A stretch of 64,000 bases of DNA from Nocardioides luteus (GTDB taxonomy: Bacteria > Actinomycetota > Actinomycetes > Propionibacteriales > Nocardioidaceae), in contig NZ_JADOVJ010000001.1 in NCBI RefSeq assembly GCF_015752315.1, positions 992,001 to 1,056,000 on the forward strand, read 5' to 3'. Under the pieces are notes generated by a model, which had not been told where the DNA came from, searched no databases, and saw nothing but the letters and a program-made list of their open reading frames with translations. Shown here piece by piece: positions 51,557 to 60,650 of the stretch. Position numbers and translations under genes: made by a program. Position 1 is the stretch's first letter; each line of letters opens with the position of its first letter.

Positions 51557-52312
51557 TCAGGCGACGATGCCGCGGGCAGCCCAGGCCGTCGCGGTCACCG
51601 TGATCGGGCCGTTCCCGAGCCGGCGCCGGGCGACCTCCTCGAGCGCCGTACGGCCGGCGTCGTCGAGGGACGCCACGTAGTCACCCGCCGGGCCGACGCC
51701 GAACGTGTAGGGGTCCCACCAGTCCTCGAAGGTCGGGTGGGTGACGCGGATGACCAGGCCGCTGGGCTCGACCCTGCGGAGGCCGAGCTTCTTGAACAGC
51801 TTCTCGAGGTCCCCCAGGCGCGACCCCGCGAGGAAGGCCTCGTCCTCGGCGTCCGGGTCGATCTCGTGCACGCACGCCCAGAACGGCGCGACGGCACCGG
51901 TGTCGCCGTCCCACACGCAAGCCGCGACCGTGCCGCCGGGGCGGGTGACCCGGATCATCTCCTTGATCCCCGCTTCCGGGTCGGTCATGAAGTGCACGAC
52001 CAGCTGCGCCAGCGAGGCGTCGAACCAGTTGTCGGCGAAGGGGAGCGCCTCGGCCACGCCGGTGTGCACGTCCACCCTGGCCAGCTGCCGTGCGACCGCC
52101 TCGATGAAGGGCGGCGAGGGGTCGACGGCGGCGACCAGGTGCGCCTCGGTGAGCGTCACCAGGTGGCGGGTGAGCGTGCCCGGGCCGCAGCCGACGTCGA
52201 GCACGCGCTGCCCCATGCTGATCCGGGCGAAGTCGGCGAAGTGAGGGGCGAGGGGTTCGGCGTAGCGCCCCATGAAGCGGGCATACCTCTCGGCGGCGAC
52301 ATCGAAGCCCAT
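51557..52312 (-). CDS. Class I SAM-dependent methyltransferase
   Basis: The protein has 251 residues. Motif I is VLDVGCGPGTLTRHLV, followed by VAAVDPSPPFIEAV and LPFADNWFDASLAQLVVHFM, a UbiE/COQ5-like Methyltransf_11/25 fold. The substrate is unknown. The gene is isolated: its upstream region faces the 3' end of gnd and 93 bases separate it from the MarR start. No clear ribosome site precedes the ATG at 52312. Confidence 0.83.
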   Translation of the reverse strand: MGFDVAAERYARFMGRYAEPLAPHFADFARISMGQRVLDVGCGPGTLTRHLVTLTEAHLVAAVDPSPPFIEAVARQLARVDVHTGVAEALPFADNWFDASLAQLVVHFMTDPEAGIKEMIRVTRPGGTVAACVWDGDTGAVAPFWACVHEIDPDAEDEAFLAGSRLGDLEKLFKKLGLRRVEPSGLVIRVTHPTFEDWWDPYTFGVGPAGDYVASLDDAGRTALEEVARRRLGNGPITVTATAWAARGIVA

Positions 52313-52363
52313 GCTTCAGGCTAGGACCGCCGCTCGCTACGCCGACAGACCCAAGTTCGGTAT

Positions 52364-53821
52364 CTAGTGCGTCGAGGGTGTCGTCGCGATCTCCGAGCGG
52401 TCGTCAGACCACAACGTGTGGAAGGTGCCGTCCTTGTCGATGCGCTTGTAGGTGTGCGCACCGAAGAAGTCCCGCTGGCCCTGGATGAGCGCCGCCGGAA
52501 GCCGGTCGGCGGCGAGCGAGTCGAAGTAGGCCAGCGCCGAGGAGAACCCCGGGGCCGGTACGCCGGAGGCGGCCGCGATCCCGACGACGCGACGCCACGC
52601 CTCCTCGCCGGAGGCGACCGCGTCGGCGAAGTAGGGGTCGACCAGCAGCGTCTCGAGGTCGGGCTTGGTGGCGTAGGCGTCCACGATCCGGTTGAGGAAC
52701 CGCGCCCGGATGATGCAGCCGGCCCGCCAGATCTTGGCGAGCGCACCGAGGTCGATGTCCCAGCCGTACTCCTTCGCGCCGGCCACGATCAGGTCGAACC
52801 CCTGCGCGTAGGCGACCACCTTCGAGGCGTAGAGAGCCGCGCGTACGTCGTCGACGAACGTGTCGGGGACCTCGGGCGGCTTCGGACGGTTGGTGACGGT
52901 GGCCCGCATCGCGCCGCGCTGCGCCGGCTTGGAGGAGACCGCCCGGGCGAAGACCGCCTCGCCGATCCCGGAGACCGGGATGCCGAGGCCGAGCGCGTTC
53001 TGCACGGTCCACACGCCGGTGCCCTTCGAGCCGGCCTCGTCGAGGATGACGTCCACGAGCGGCGACCCGGTCTCGGCGTCGGTCTGGGCAAGCACCTCGG
53101 CGGTGATCTCGATCAGGTAGGACTCCAGGTCGCCGGTGTTCCAGTCCTTGAAGACGTCGACCAGCTGCTCCACCGAGAGCCCGCCCACCCGCCGGAGGAG
53201 GTCGTAGGCCTCGGCGATCAGCTGCATGTCGGCGTACTCGATGCCGTTGTGGACCATCTTCACGAAGTGGCCGGCGCCGTCGGTGCCGACGTGGGTCACG
53301 CAGGGCTCGCCCTCCGCGACCGCCGCGATCGACTTCAGGATCGGGCCGAGCGTCTCCCAGGCCTCGGCCGAGCCGCCGGGCATGATCGAGGGGCCGTTGA
53401 GCGCACCCTCTTCGCCGCCGGAGATGCCGGTGCCGACGAAGTTGAGGCCCCGCTCGCGCAGCTCACGCTCGCGCCGGATGGTGTCGTTGAAGTTGGCGTT
53501 GCCGCCGTCGACGATGATGTCGCCGGGCTCGAACCGCTCGGCCAGCTGCTCGATCACCGCGTCGGTGCCCTTGCCGGCCTGGACCATGATGATCGCCGTG
53601 CGCGGCTTGGACAGCGTCGCCACGAAGTCGTCGATCGTCTCGGAGGCGAGGAATCCGGCCTCGGGATGATCGGTGACGAGCTCCTCGGTGCGGGCGTAGG
53701 TGCGGTTGTAGACCGCCACCGTGTTGCCCTCGCGGGAGGCGAGGTTGCGGGCCAGGTTGGACCCCATCACGGCCAGGCCCACCACGCCGATGTTCGCGCG
53801 GCCATTGTCGTTGTTCGGCAT
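52364..53821 (-). CDS. gnd: 6-phosphogluconate dehydrogenase (NADP+, decarboxylating)
   Basis: The protein has 485 residues, the long form of the enzyme. GVVGLAVMGSNLARNLASREG is the NADP site, GTGISGGEEGALNGPSIMPGG the substrate loop, and FVKMVHNGIEYADMQLIAEAY holds the catalytic lysine and asparagine. The C-terminus has the KRIDKDGTFHTLW tail. It converts 6-phosphogluconate to ribulose 5-phosphate and NADPH. GAGGAG precedes the ATG at 53821. It is not with other pentose-phosphate genes. Confidence 0.96.
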   Translation of the reverse strand: MPNNDNGRANIGVVGLAVMGSNLARNLASREGNTVAVYNRTYARTEELVTDHPEAGFLASETIDDFVATLSKPRTAIIMVQAGKGTDAVIEQLAERFEPGDIIVDGGNANFNDTIRRERELRERGLNFVGTGISGGEEGALNGPSIMPGGSAEAWETLGPILKSIAAVAEGEPCVTHVGTDGAGHFVKMVHNGIEYADMQLIAEAYDLLRRVGGLSVEQLVDVFKDWNTGDLESYLIEITAEVLAQTDAETGSPLVDVILDEAGSKGTGVWTVQNALGLGIPVSGIGEAVFARAVSSKPAQRGAMRATVTNRPKPPEVPDTFVDDVRAALYASKVVAYAQGFDLIVAGAKEYGWDIDLGALAKIWRAGCIIRARFLNRIVDAYATKPDLETLLVDPYFADAVASGEEAWRRVVGIAAASGVPAPGFSSALAYFDSLAADRLPAALIQGQRDFFGAHTYKRIDKDGTFHTLWSDDRSEIATTPSTH

Positions 53822-53864
53822 CGTGCTCCTCGGTTGAGTCGGTGATGCCATTCAACTCCGCTCG

Positions 53865-54905
53865 TCAAGCAGCGACGCCGGGAGGCTCGGCGCGGAACCG
53901 CGCCGGCCGGCCGTCGACCCCGAGCACCCGCCAGGACCACCGGGTCAGCGGCGTACGCAGCCCGAGGTTGTCGAAGAGCATCCGGACGTCGGCGAAGAGG
54001 TGGCGGCGGAACGCGGCGGCCTCGGGACCGGTGCCCCAGACCTCGCGTACCACCGAGTCGGGAAGGCCCATGAGCTCCCGGTCGGCGCGGGACGGGATGA
54101 TGATCGCGTCCGAGCCCAGCCGCATCGCGAGCGGCGTGAGGATGCCGAGGGCGAGACGCGAGACCGGGTTGAGCGACGGCGCGTGCTCCTCGAGCCAGGC
54201 GTGCGCGAAGCCGATGTGGCGCGCCTCCTCGGCGATGTGGATCGCCATGATCCGGTCCAGGAGCGGGTGGGTGCCGCCGCCGCGCATGGCCTCCTTCTGC
54301 ACGTGGTCGATCGGCTCCTCGCCGGCCAGGATGATCGCGAAGAAGAGGGCCGGGTAGAGCGCGCCGAGGTGTCCCACGAGCGGGATGGACCGCATCAGCC
54401 AGCCCGGTGCGCCCGCGACGTCGGGGCAGACCCGGTTGGTGAACTCCTGGAACATCTGGATGTGGTGCGTCTCCTCGGTGAGCTCGTGCATGAAGTAGCG
54501 GAACTCGGGGTCGCCGTTGTCGACGCCCATGAGGAACTGGGTGCCGCCGAGGAGGAGCAGCTGCTCGAACTGGGAGCCGGTCTTGACCATGGCGGTGAGC
54601 CGGTGCCGGCCGACCTCGATCTGCCGTGCCTTGGGCAGCGACTGGTACCACGGGTGGGCGCCGAGCAGGTCGAGCGTGGGCAGGATCCAGCGCTCGTCGT
54701 CCTCGTCGACGGCCATCTCCGGGGCGTCCCAGTCGACGTCCTTGAACGCGTTGAAGTACTTCTCGACCGATGCCTCCGACAACGTACGCAGCGTCTGGTC
54801 GTACTCCCGGCGAGGCTGCGGCCTGGTCGGCGTGATCATCCGGACCGGGGTGCCGGCGACGGCACCCACGTAGCCACCGATCGAGCGAAGTGTCTGCACA
54901 ACCAT
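53865..54905 (-). CDS. AurF-like diiron protein
   Basis: The protein has 346 residues. Two helical iron-ligand motifs are visible, ELTEETHHIQMFQEF and IAEEARHIGFAHAWLEEH, as in the AurF/p-aminobenzoate N-oxygenase family. No signal peptide is seen. Family members N-oxygenate anilines or act on other substrates; this one could also be a membrane-associated lipid-modifying protein, since FAIILAGEEP and LVGHLGALYPALFF are hydrophobic. GGAGG precedes the ATG at 54905. It lies alone between gnd and the DUF2470 gene. Confidence 0.78.
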   Translation of the reverse strand: MVVQTLRSIGGYVGAVAGTPVRMITPTRPQPRREYDQTLRTLSEASVEKYFNAFKDVDWDAPEMAVDEDDERWILPTLDLLGAHPWYQSLPKARQIEVGRHRLTAMVKTGSQFEQLLLLGGTQFLMGVDNGDPEFRYFMHELTEETHHIQMFQEFTNRVCPDVAGAPGWLMRSIPLVGHLGALYPALFFAIILAGEEPIDHVQKEAMRGGGTHPLLDRIMAIHIAEEARHIGFAHAWLEEHAPSLNPVSRLALGILTPLAMRLGSDAIIIPSRADRELMGLPDSVVREVWGTGPEAAAFRRHLFADVRMLFDNLGLRTPLTRWSWRVLGVDGRPARFRAEPPGVAA

Positions 54906-54990
54906 CCGAGCCTCCTTGCACGACGTTGATACGTCACCAAGGTACATGGGATTTGTGTACCGGGAAACAGGTTCGGCGTGTGTGTCCCGC

Positions 54991-55656
54991 TCAGCAGATC
55001 TCGGCGGCGAGGGCCTTCCGGACCCCGGCGACGAGGTCCTCCGGTGTCCGGGCGGGCCGGTCGAAGGTGGTGCGCGCGCTGTGCGCGCCCCGCTCGTCGA
55101 CCCACTGGAACTCGAAGCCGTCGGCGCAGAGGCCGGTGATCTGGGCGGCCAGGATGGTGTCGACGGGGATGTAGGAGCGGGTCGCCACCGCCTCGCGGAG
55201 CTCGTTGCCATGGTGGTTGTTGAGGTGGTCCTGGTTGCGGTGGAGCACGCCGTCGTTGAGGTCGAGGTCGCGGTCGGTGAAGGCGTCGAGCGGGATCGGG
55301 ACCGCCTCGCCGGTGGGACGGACCAGCATCACGTTGGCGACGTCCATGACGATCTCCTCCCACTCCGTCTCGCAGCACGTGCAGGCATCCGTACGCAGCC
55401 ACCGCAGCGTGCCGGTGAGCCGGACCGCCTCGCGGTCGCCCAGCGCGCCCTGGAGGACCAGCACGACATGGCTGCCCCGGCGGCCGGCGTACGCCATCCG
55501 CTGCTCGGGCGGGCACAGGAAGGTCGGCCGCCCGCCGTCGTCGGCGAACCCCTGCATCTCGAGCTCCTCCATCGAGTAGGGGATGCCGTCGATCACCACG
55601 CTGCCCCCGCGGGGGCAGGACAGGATGCTGCGGGCAATGCGGGGAGTCGACTCCAT
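54991..55656 (-). CDS. DUF2470 domain protein under iron control
   Basis: The protein has 221 residues. The C-terminal part (about 130-210), opening NDGVLHRNQDHLNNHHGNELREAV, matches DUF2470, a domain found with haem-degrading HugZ-like proteins; the N-terminal part resembles their split-barrel half, with a CTCCETEW cysteine cluster at about residues 92-95. A role in haem handling or iron release is therefore inferred. A perfect DtxR/IdeR box overlaps its promoter, nine bases before the ribosome site, so it should be expressed when iron is scarce. GGAGGTG precedes the ATG. Confidence 0.83.
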   Translation of the reverse strand: MESTPRIARSILSCPRGGSVVIDGIPYSMEELEMQGFADDGGRPTFLCPPEQRMAYAGRRGSHVVLVLQGALGDREAVRLTGTLRWLRTDACTCCETEWEEIVMDVANVMLVRPTGEAVPIPLDAFTDRDLDLNDGVLHRNQDHLNNHHGNELREAVATRSYIPVDTILAAQITGLCADGFEFQWVDERGAHSARTTFDRPARTPEDLVAGVRKALAAEIC

Positions 55657-55664
55657 GACACCTC

Positions 55665-55693
55665 CATGTTTAGGTAAGGCTTACCTAAACATG
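55665..55693. promoter_or_regulatory. DtxR/IdeR iron box, 29-bp perfect palindrome
   Basis: The core TTAGGTAAGGCTTACCTAA (55670-55688) matches the IdeR consensus TTAGGTTAGGCTAACCTAA at 17 of 19 bases. The symmetry extends without a mismatch to 55665-55693. It lies between the divergent-looking ends of pobA (3' end) and the DUF2470 gene start, so the DUF2470 gene is the target. Confidence 0.9.
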
Positions 55694-55719
55694 AATCGGG
55701 TGGCGGGACAAGTGACCCT

Positions 55720-56895
55720 TCAGAATCCGATCGGCAGCCCGGCGTAGTTCTCCGCGAGCCCGGCGGCGGCGTGCTCGCTGGAGGTCACCCAGCGCAGCTG
55801 GGAGAGCTGGAGCTGGGTGTCGAACGGGTCCTCGGCGGTGTGCAGCATCGTGGTCATCAACCAGGAGAAGTGGGTGCAGCGCCAGACGCGCCGCAGCGCG
55901 GTCTCGGAGTAGTCGTCAGCCAGCCGCGGGTCGCCCTTGAGCAGCGCGGTGAGCGCGGGTGCGAGCAGCGCGACGTCGGCGATCGCGAGGTTGAGGCCCT
56001 TGGCGCCGGTCGGCGGGACGATGTGGGCGGCGTCGCCGGCCAGGAAGAGTCGCCCGTGGCGCATCGGCGTGGAGACGTGCGAGCGCATCGGCAGGACGCT
56101 GCGGTCGGTGATTCGGCCCGACTGCAGCGTCCAGCCGTTCTGGCCATGGCCGAGCCGGGTGGCGAGCGCGTCCCAGATCTGGTCGTCGGACCAGGTCGCC
56201 GGGTCGGTCCCGTTGGGCACCTGGAGGTAGAACCGGGAGACGTTCTCCGAGCGCATCGAGTGCAGCGCGAAGCCGTCGGGGTGCCAGGCGTAGATCAGCT
56301 CGTCGGTCGAGGGCGCGACGTCGGCGAGGATGCCGAACCAGCTGTACGGGTAGGTGCGGTCCCAGCTCTCCCGGGCGGGGATCGCGGCGCGGCTGGGGCC
56401 GAAGGAGCCGTCGCAGCCGACGATCACGTCAGCCCGGATCCGCCGGGCGACCCCGTCGGCGTCGGTGAAGGTGACCGACGGCCGGTCGGACTCGATGTCG
56501 TGCAGCGCGGTGTCGCTGACCTCGTAGTGGACCACCTGCCCGGCGGCGCGCCGGGCCTCGATCAGGTCCTTCTGCACCTCGGTCTGGCCGTAGACGTAGA
56601 CCGCCCGGTCGACCAGGTCGACGAAGTCGAGGTGGTGTCGCTCCTCGGGCCACTGCAGGTAGATCCCGCGGTGCTTGTCGGCGTCGCGGGCCAGCCGGTC
56701 GCCGAGCCCGACCTCGGTGAGCAGGTCGACGCTCGACTGCTCCAGGATGCCGGCGCGGATCCGGGCGGCGACGTACTCCTCTGACCGGGTCTCGACCACG
56801 ACCGAGTCAACCCCGTCGGCGGCGAGGAGATGGCTCAACAGCATCCCTGCGGGGCCGGCGCCGACGATCACAACCTGCGTACGTTCATCTGCCAT
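55720..56895 (-). CDS. pobA: 4-hydroxybenzoate 3-monooxygenase
   Basis: The protein has 391 residues, the size of PobA. The FAD site VVIVGAGPAGMLLSHLLA, the ARIRAGILEQSSVDLL segment and GDAAHIVPPTGAKGLNLAIADV are characteristic. It hydroxylates 4-hydroxybenzoate to protocatechuate. No protocatechuate (pca) genes are in the window, so the ring-cleavage enzymes must be elsewhere. The ATG at 56895 is the natural start; an AGGAG lies 12 bases upstream. It is divergent from the acyl-CoA synthetase gene. Confidence 0.93.
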   Translation of the reverse strand: MADERTQVVIVGAGPAGMLLSHLLAADGVDSVVVETRSEEYVAARIRAGILEQSSVDLLTEVGLGDRLARDADKHRGIYLQWPEERHHLDFVDLVDRAVYVYGQTEVQKDLIEARRAAGQVVHYEVSDTALHDIESDRPSVTFTDADGVARRIRADVIVGCDGSFGPSRAAIPARESWDRTYPYSWFGILADVAPSTDELIYAWHPDGFALHSMRSENVSRFYLQVPNGTDPATWSDDQIWDALATRLGHGQNGWTLQSGRITDRSVLPMRSHVSTPMRHGRLFLAGDAAHIVPPTGAKGLNLAIADVALLAPALTALLKGDPRLADDYSETALRRVWRCTHFSWLMTTMLHTAEDPFDTQLQLSQLRWVTSSEHAAAGLAENYAGLPIGF

Positions 56896-56938
56896 GGGGT
56901 GAGTGAACTCCTGTCCGGGTGGCCGTCGCCACAGCCGC

Positions 56939-56955
56939 TTTCCGTTGAGTGGAAA
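56939..56955. promoter_or_regulatory. Candidate operator of pobA (TTTCC-N7-GGAAA)
   Basis: TTTCC (56939-56943) and GGAAA (56951-56955) are an inverted repeat 44 bases before the pobA start. IclR-type regulators of aromatic genes use similar elements, but no such regulator lies nearby. Confidence 0.4.
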
Positions 56956-57039
56956 AGTTCCGATGGCATGGATTCTCAAATGGTGCGGACGGGCTCTTGT
57001 GTCCGCGCCGGTGCGTCCCTACGGTCGAGGCAACTCAAT

Positions 57040-57055
57040 TGTGACCCGAGTCACA
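57040..57055. promoter_or_regulatory. CRP/GlxR-type site (TGTGA-N6-TCACA)
   Basis: TGTGACCCGAGTCACA is an exact match to the CRP/GlxR consensus TGTGA-N6-TCACA; symmetry extends one base further on both sides. It lies 20 bases before the acyl-CoA synthetase start, where binding would most likely repress, and 145 bases from pobA. Confidence 0.75.
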
Positions 57056-57075
57056 ACCTATGAAGGAGCGACCTG

Positions 57076-58929
57076 ATGCCCGACGTTCTCGCCGACCGCG
57101 CCGCCCTCGAGTCCCAGATCGGCGACCAGACCATGGTCGACGTGCTTGCGAAGGTGGTCGCCGAGCGCGGCACCGAGCCGGCCTTCTCCGACCGGCACAC
57201 CGCCGACGGCACCGGCTGGCGCACCCTGACCTGGGCCGAGCTGCACCAGCGGGCCCGCGAGCTGGCCGCCGCGTACGTCAAGGCCGGCCTCCAGCCGGGG
57301 GAGTCGGTCGCGATCATGGCCGCCAACCGCATCGAGCACATCGTCGCCGACCTGGCCGCGGTGCTCGCGGGTGGTGTGCCGATCAGCATCTACAACACCC
57401 TCGCGCCCGACCAGGTGGGCTACGTCGCCGAGCACGCGGACCCGCGGATCGTGGTGCTGGAGACCGACGACCACGTCGCCCGCTGGGCGCTCGGGCTGAA
57501 GCGTGAGGAGATCCTGCGCGTCGTCACCATCGACACCGCGGTGCCCGACGACACGCGGGCGGTCTCGTGGGACGACTTCGTCGCCTCGGGGGCGGAGGCG
57601 CTCGCCGAGGTCGGCGAGGAGCTGGACGCGCGCAGCGCGGCGGTGACCCCGGAGGACACGGTCACGATGCTCTACACCTCGGGCACCACCGGGCAGCCCA
57701 AGGGCGTGGTGCTCACCCACCGCAACATCGTCTTCGAGACCACCAGCTCGCTGTCGACCTCGGGGATCGAGGAGCCGGGCATCCTGGTCTCCTACCTGCC
57801 GTTCGCGCACATCGCCGAGCGGGTGCTCAGCCTCTACATCCCGCAGTTCAACGGTGGTCACGTCTACCTGATCCAGGACCCCTCGCTGCTGCTCGCCACG
57901 CTCCAGGAGGTGCACCCGACCAGCTTCTTCGGGGTGCCGCGGGTGTGGGAGAAGATCCGCACCGGCGTCACCGCCCTGCTCGCCGCCGAGACCGACGACG
58001 CCAAGCGGGAGGCCGTGGAGAAGGCGATGGCGGTCGGCCTCGCCTACGTCGAGTCGCAGCAGACCGGGCAGACCACCTCGCCCGAGCTGCAGGCTCAGTT
58101 CGAGCAGGCGGACGCCGCGGTCCTCTCGACCATGCGTGCCCTGCTCGGGCTCGACAAGGTCGAGTGGGCGGCGAGCGCGGCCGCGCCGATGCCGCTCGAG
58201 GTCGCGAAGTTCTTCGCCGGGCTGGGGATCAAGGTCTACGACGTCTACGGGATGACCGAGACCACCGGCGCCGCGACCGCCAACGGGCCGGACGGATTCC
58301 GGCTCGGCACGGTCGGCCGGCCCCATCCCGGGATCGAGGTGCGGATCGCAGAGGACGGCGAGATCCTGTTCCGCGGTCCGATCACGACCCCTGGCTACGT
58401 ACGCCGGCCGGAGGCGACCGCCGCGCTCCTCGACGCCGACGGGTGGCTGCACACCGGCGACATCGGCTCCCTCGACGAGGACGGCTTCCTCAGCGTCGTC
58501 GACCGCAAGAAGGAGATGATCATCAACTCGGCGGGCAAGAACATCGCGCCGTCCAACATCGAGAACCTCCTCAAGGAGAGCCCGCTGGTCGGCCACGCGA
58601 TGGTGGTCGGCGACGGCCGTTCGTACGTCGTCGCCGTGCTCACCCTCGACGGCGAGATCGCCCCGGTGGTCGCGCAGAAGCTCGGCGTCGAGGCCGGCTC
58701 GCTCGCCGAGCTGGCTCAGCACCCAGTCATCCGGGGTGCGGTGGGCCAGGCGGTCGAGGCGGCCAACGCCCGGCTGTCGCGTCCCGAGCAGGTCAAGGCC
58801 TTCGAGCTGCTCGGCGAGGAGTGGACCGCCGAGTCCGAGGAGCTGACGCCGACCCTGAAGCTCAAGCGCCGGGTGGTGAGCAAGAAGTACGCCGACATCA
58901 TCGACGGGCTCTACGCCGCCGGGGAGTGA
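57076..58929 (+). CDS. Long-chain acyl-CoA synthetase (FadD-type AMP-forming ligase)
   Basis: The protein has 617 residues. The AMP-binding motif is MLYTSGTTGQPKGVVLTHRN, followed by VYGMTETTGAATANGPD, GWLHTGDIG and the catalytic-lysine region DRKKEMIINSAGKNIAPSNIE. It activates a carboxylic acid, most likely a long-chain fatty acid, with ATP and CoA. AAGGAG precedes the ATG at 57076 by about seven bases. A CRP/GlxR-like site lies just upstream. The 3' end overlaps the convergent aldo/keto reductase gene by 19 bases. Confidence 0.92.
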   Translation: MPDVLADRAALESQIGDQTMVDVLAKVVAERGTEPAFSDRHTADGTGWRTLTWAELHQRARELAAAYVKAGLQPGESVAIMAANRIEHIVADLAAVLAGGVPISIYNTLAPDQVGYVAEHADPRIVVLETDDHVARWALGLKREEILRVVTIDTAVPDDTRAVSWDDFVASGAEALAEVGEELDARSAAVTPEDTVTMLYTSGTTGQPKGVVLTHRNIVFETTSSLSTSGIEEPGILVSYLPFAHIAERVLSLYIPQFNGGHVYLIQDPSLLLATLQEVHPTSFFGVPRVWEKIRTGVTALLAAETDDAKREAVEKAMAVGLAYVESQQTGQTTSPELQAQFEQADAAVLSTMRALLGLDKVEWAASAAAPMPLEVAKFFAGLGIKVYDVYGMTETTGAATANGPDGFRLGTVGRPHPGIEVRIAEDGEILFRGPITTPGYVRRPEATAALLDADGWLHTGDIGSLDEDGFLSVVDRKKEMIINSAGKNIAPSNIENLLKESPLVGHAMVVGDGRSYVVAVLTLDGEIAPVVAQKLGVEAGSLAELAQHPVIRGAVGQAVEAANARLSRPEQVKAFELLGEEWTAESEELTPTLKLKRRVVSKKYADIIDGLYAAGE

Positions 58930-59849
58930 GAGGGGTCGCCGGCCAGGCTCAGCCTGGCGACCTCCTCGTCGGTGAGCCGGAGGGCGCCGGCGGCGATGTT
59001 CTCCTCGAGATGGTCGGGGTCGGCGGTGCCGGGGATGGTGAGCACGTGCGGGCCCTGGTGGAGCGTCCAGGCGAGGCGTACCTGCGAGGGGGTCGCGGCA
59101 TGCGCCTCGGCGATGGCCTCGACGATGTCGCGACCGGTCTCGTCGGGGGAGGTTCCGGGGACCGCGCCGGGGACGGCGGCGCCGATGGAGTTGAAGGGTA
59201 CGAACGCGACCCCGTGCTCGCCGCACAGCCGCAGCAGGGCATCGTCCTCGCGGCGGGTGGTGAGGCCGTACTGGTTCTGCACGCAGGCAACCGGTCCGAT
59301 CGCGAGCGCCTCGGTGAGCTGCTCGGGTCCGATGTTGGAGAGGCCGACGTGCTCGACCAGGCCTGCCTCGCGCAGGTCGAGCAGCGCGCCGAAGTGGTCG
59401 GCGATCGACCCGGTGCCGCGCTCGAGCCCGACTCCCCAGCGCAGGTTCACCACGTCGAGGTGGTCGAGGCCGAGCTGGCGGATGTTCTCCTCGACCTGGT
59501 CGCGCAGCCGCTCGGGCCGGGGCTCGGACTCCCAGGCGCCGTCGCGGCCGCGCGGGGTCGGGCCGACCTTGGTCGCGATGACCAGGTCGTCGGCGTACGG
59601 CTGGAGGGCGGTCGCGATCAGCTCGTTGGCCGAGCGCGTCGGGGTGAAGTAGATCGCCGCGGTGTCGATGTGGTTCACGCCGAGCTCGACGGCGCGGCGG
59701 AGCACCGTGATCGCGTTCTCGCGATCGGGGGCGACCGGGGTGGACAGGTTGCCGATCAGGCGCATCGCGCCGAAGCCGATCCGGTTGATCCGCTTGTCGC
59801 CGAGCTGCCAGGTGCCGGCGGCGCCGGCGGTGAGGTTGTTCGTCGTCAT
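58911..59849 (-). CDS. Aldo/keto reductase
   Basis: The protein has 312 residues of the AKR fold. RINRIGFGAMRL near the start, HIDTAAIYFTP (catalytic D and Y), and IATKVGP with the lysine, plus the closing IPGTADPDHLEENI, mark the family. It reduces carbonyl compounds with NADPH. The first residues include a short Ala/Gly-rich tail. It stands alone, convergent with the acyl-CoA synthetase and divergent from a LuxR-type regulator, which may control it. Confidence 0.88.
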   Translation of the reverse strand: MTTNNLTAGAAGTWQLGDKRINRIGFGAMRLIGNLSTPVAPDRENAITVLRRAVELGVNHIDTAAIYFTPTRSANELIATALQPYADDLVIATKVGPTPRGRDGAWESEPRPERLRDQVEENIRQLGLDHLDVVNLRWGVGLERGTGSIADHFGALLDLREAGLVEHVGLSNIGPEQLTEALAIGPVACVQNQYGLTTRREDDALLRLCGEHGVAFVPFNSIGAAVPGAVPGTSPDETGRDIVEAIAEAHAATPSQVRLAWTLHQGPHVLTIPGTADPDHLEENIAAGALRLTDEEVARLSLAGDPSHSPAA

Positions 59850-59948
59850 GCTCTCCAGCGTCGCGGCCCGTCGCTGCGTACTCACGTCCTTGGCAGGTTG
59901 TTGCCGATCGCCGCCCGCCCCTTGGTGGGCCGGGGGAGAATCGACGCC

Positions 59949-60629
59949 ATGACCAACACGGTGGGGACGATCCGCACGGGTGGGACCGTCGCCGTCGTAC
60001 GGGGCGAGGAGGAGCTCGTGCGACGCACCTCGCACCTGTTCGCGGCTGCCACCGACATCGCCTGCGCCGCGATCGACCTGCGCACCTGGTCGGCCGCACG
60101 GACCGAGGCCGGCATCCGGGCCGCGCTGTGCGGTCGCAACGGCGGCGGGGTGCGGCTGCGGAAGGTCTACCAGCCCAACGTCCTGCTCGACCCGGTCTCC
60201 GCCGCCCATCTGCGCGAGATCCGCGACATCCGCGGCGCCCAGATCCGGATCACTCCCGACGAGATCAACGAGACCATCCTGATCGACCGCCGCATCGCGA
60301 TCCTCGCCGGTGACCGGCGGCTGGGCGAGCGCAGCTTCAGCATCGTCACCCAGTCCGAGGTGGTCCAGGGCGTCACCTCCCTCTTCGACGCCGCCTGGCG
60401 CTCGGCGACCTCGGTGGACGCCTACGACGCCCGGATCGCCGAGCTGCGCGACATCGCGCCGCAGGTGCTCGACCTGCTCGGCCGCGGCGTGAAGGACGAG
60501 GCCGCGGCGCGCACTCTGGGGCTCGGCGTACGCACCTATCGGCGCCGTGTCGCCGAGCTCATGGAGGCGCTCGGGGCCTCGTCCCGGTTCCAGGCGGGCG
60601 TACGTGCCCGGGAGCTCGGGCTCGTCTGA
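59949..60629 (+). CDS. LuxR-type transcriptional regulator with atypical sensor domain
   Basis: The protein has 226 residues. The last 60 residues resemble a LuxR helix-turn-helix (LLGRGVKDEAAARTLGLGVRTYRRRVAELMEALGASSRFQAGVRARELGLV). The first 150 residues look like the phospholipase-D-like/TrmB-type effector fold seen in some actinobacterial LuxR proteins (RITPDEINETILIDRRIAILAGDR). GGGGGAGA stands upstream of the ATG at 59949. Divergent from the aldo/keto reductase gene. Signal unknown. Confidence 0.75.
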   Translation: MTNTVGTIRTGGTVAVVRGEEELVRRTSHLFAAATDIACAAIDLRTWSAARTEAGIRAALCGRNGGGVRLRKVYQPNVLLDPVSAAHLREIRDIRGAQIRITPDEINETILIDRRIAILAGDRRLGERSFSIVTQSEVVQGVTSLFDAAWRSATSVDAYDARIAELRDIAPQVLDLLGRGVKDEAAARTLGLGVRTYRRRVAELMEALGASSRFQAGVRARELGLV

Positions 60630-60650
60630 TCCGTTCCGGTCAGCGGTGTC

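Noticed and set aside
48125..52324. A 1,399-codon open frame on the plus strand
   Set aside because: It is the antisense shadow of the YceI, MFS, MarR and methyltransferase genes. Its translation is rich in Arg, Gly, Asp and His with no domain, as expected for the complementary strand of GC-rich genes.
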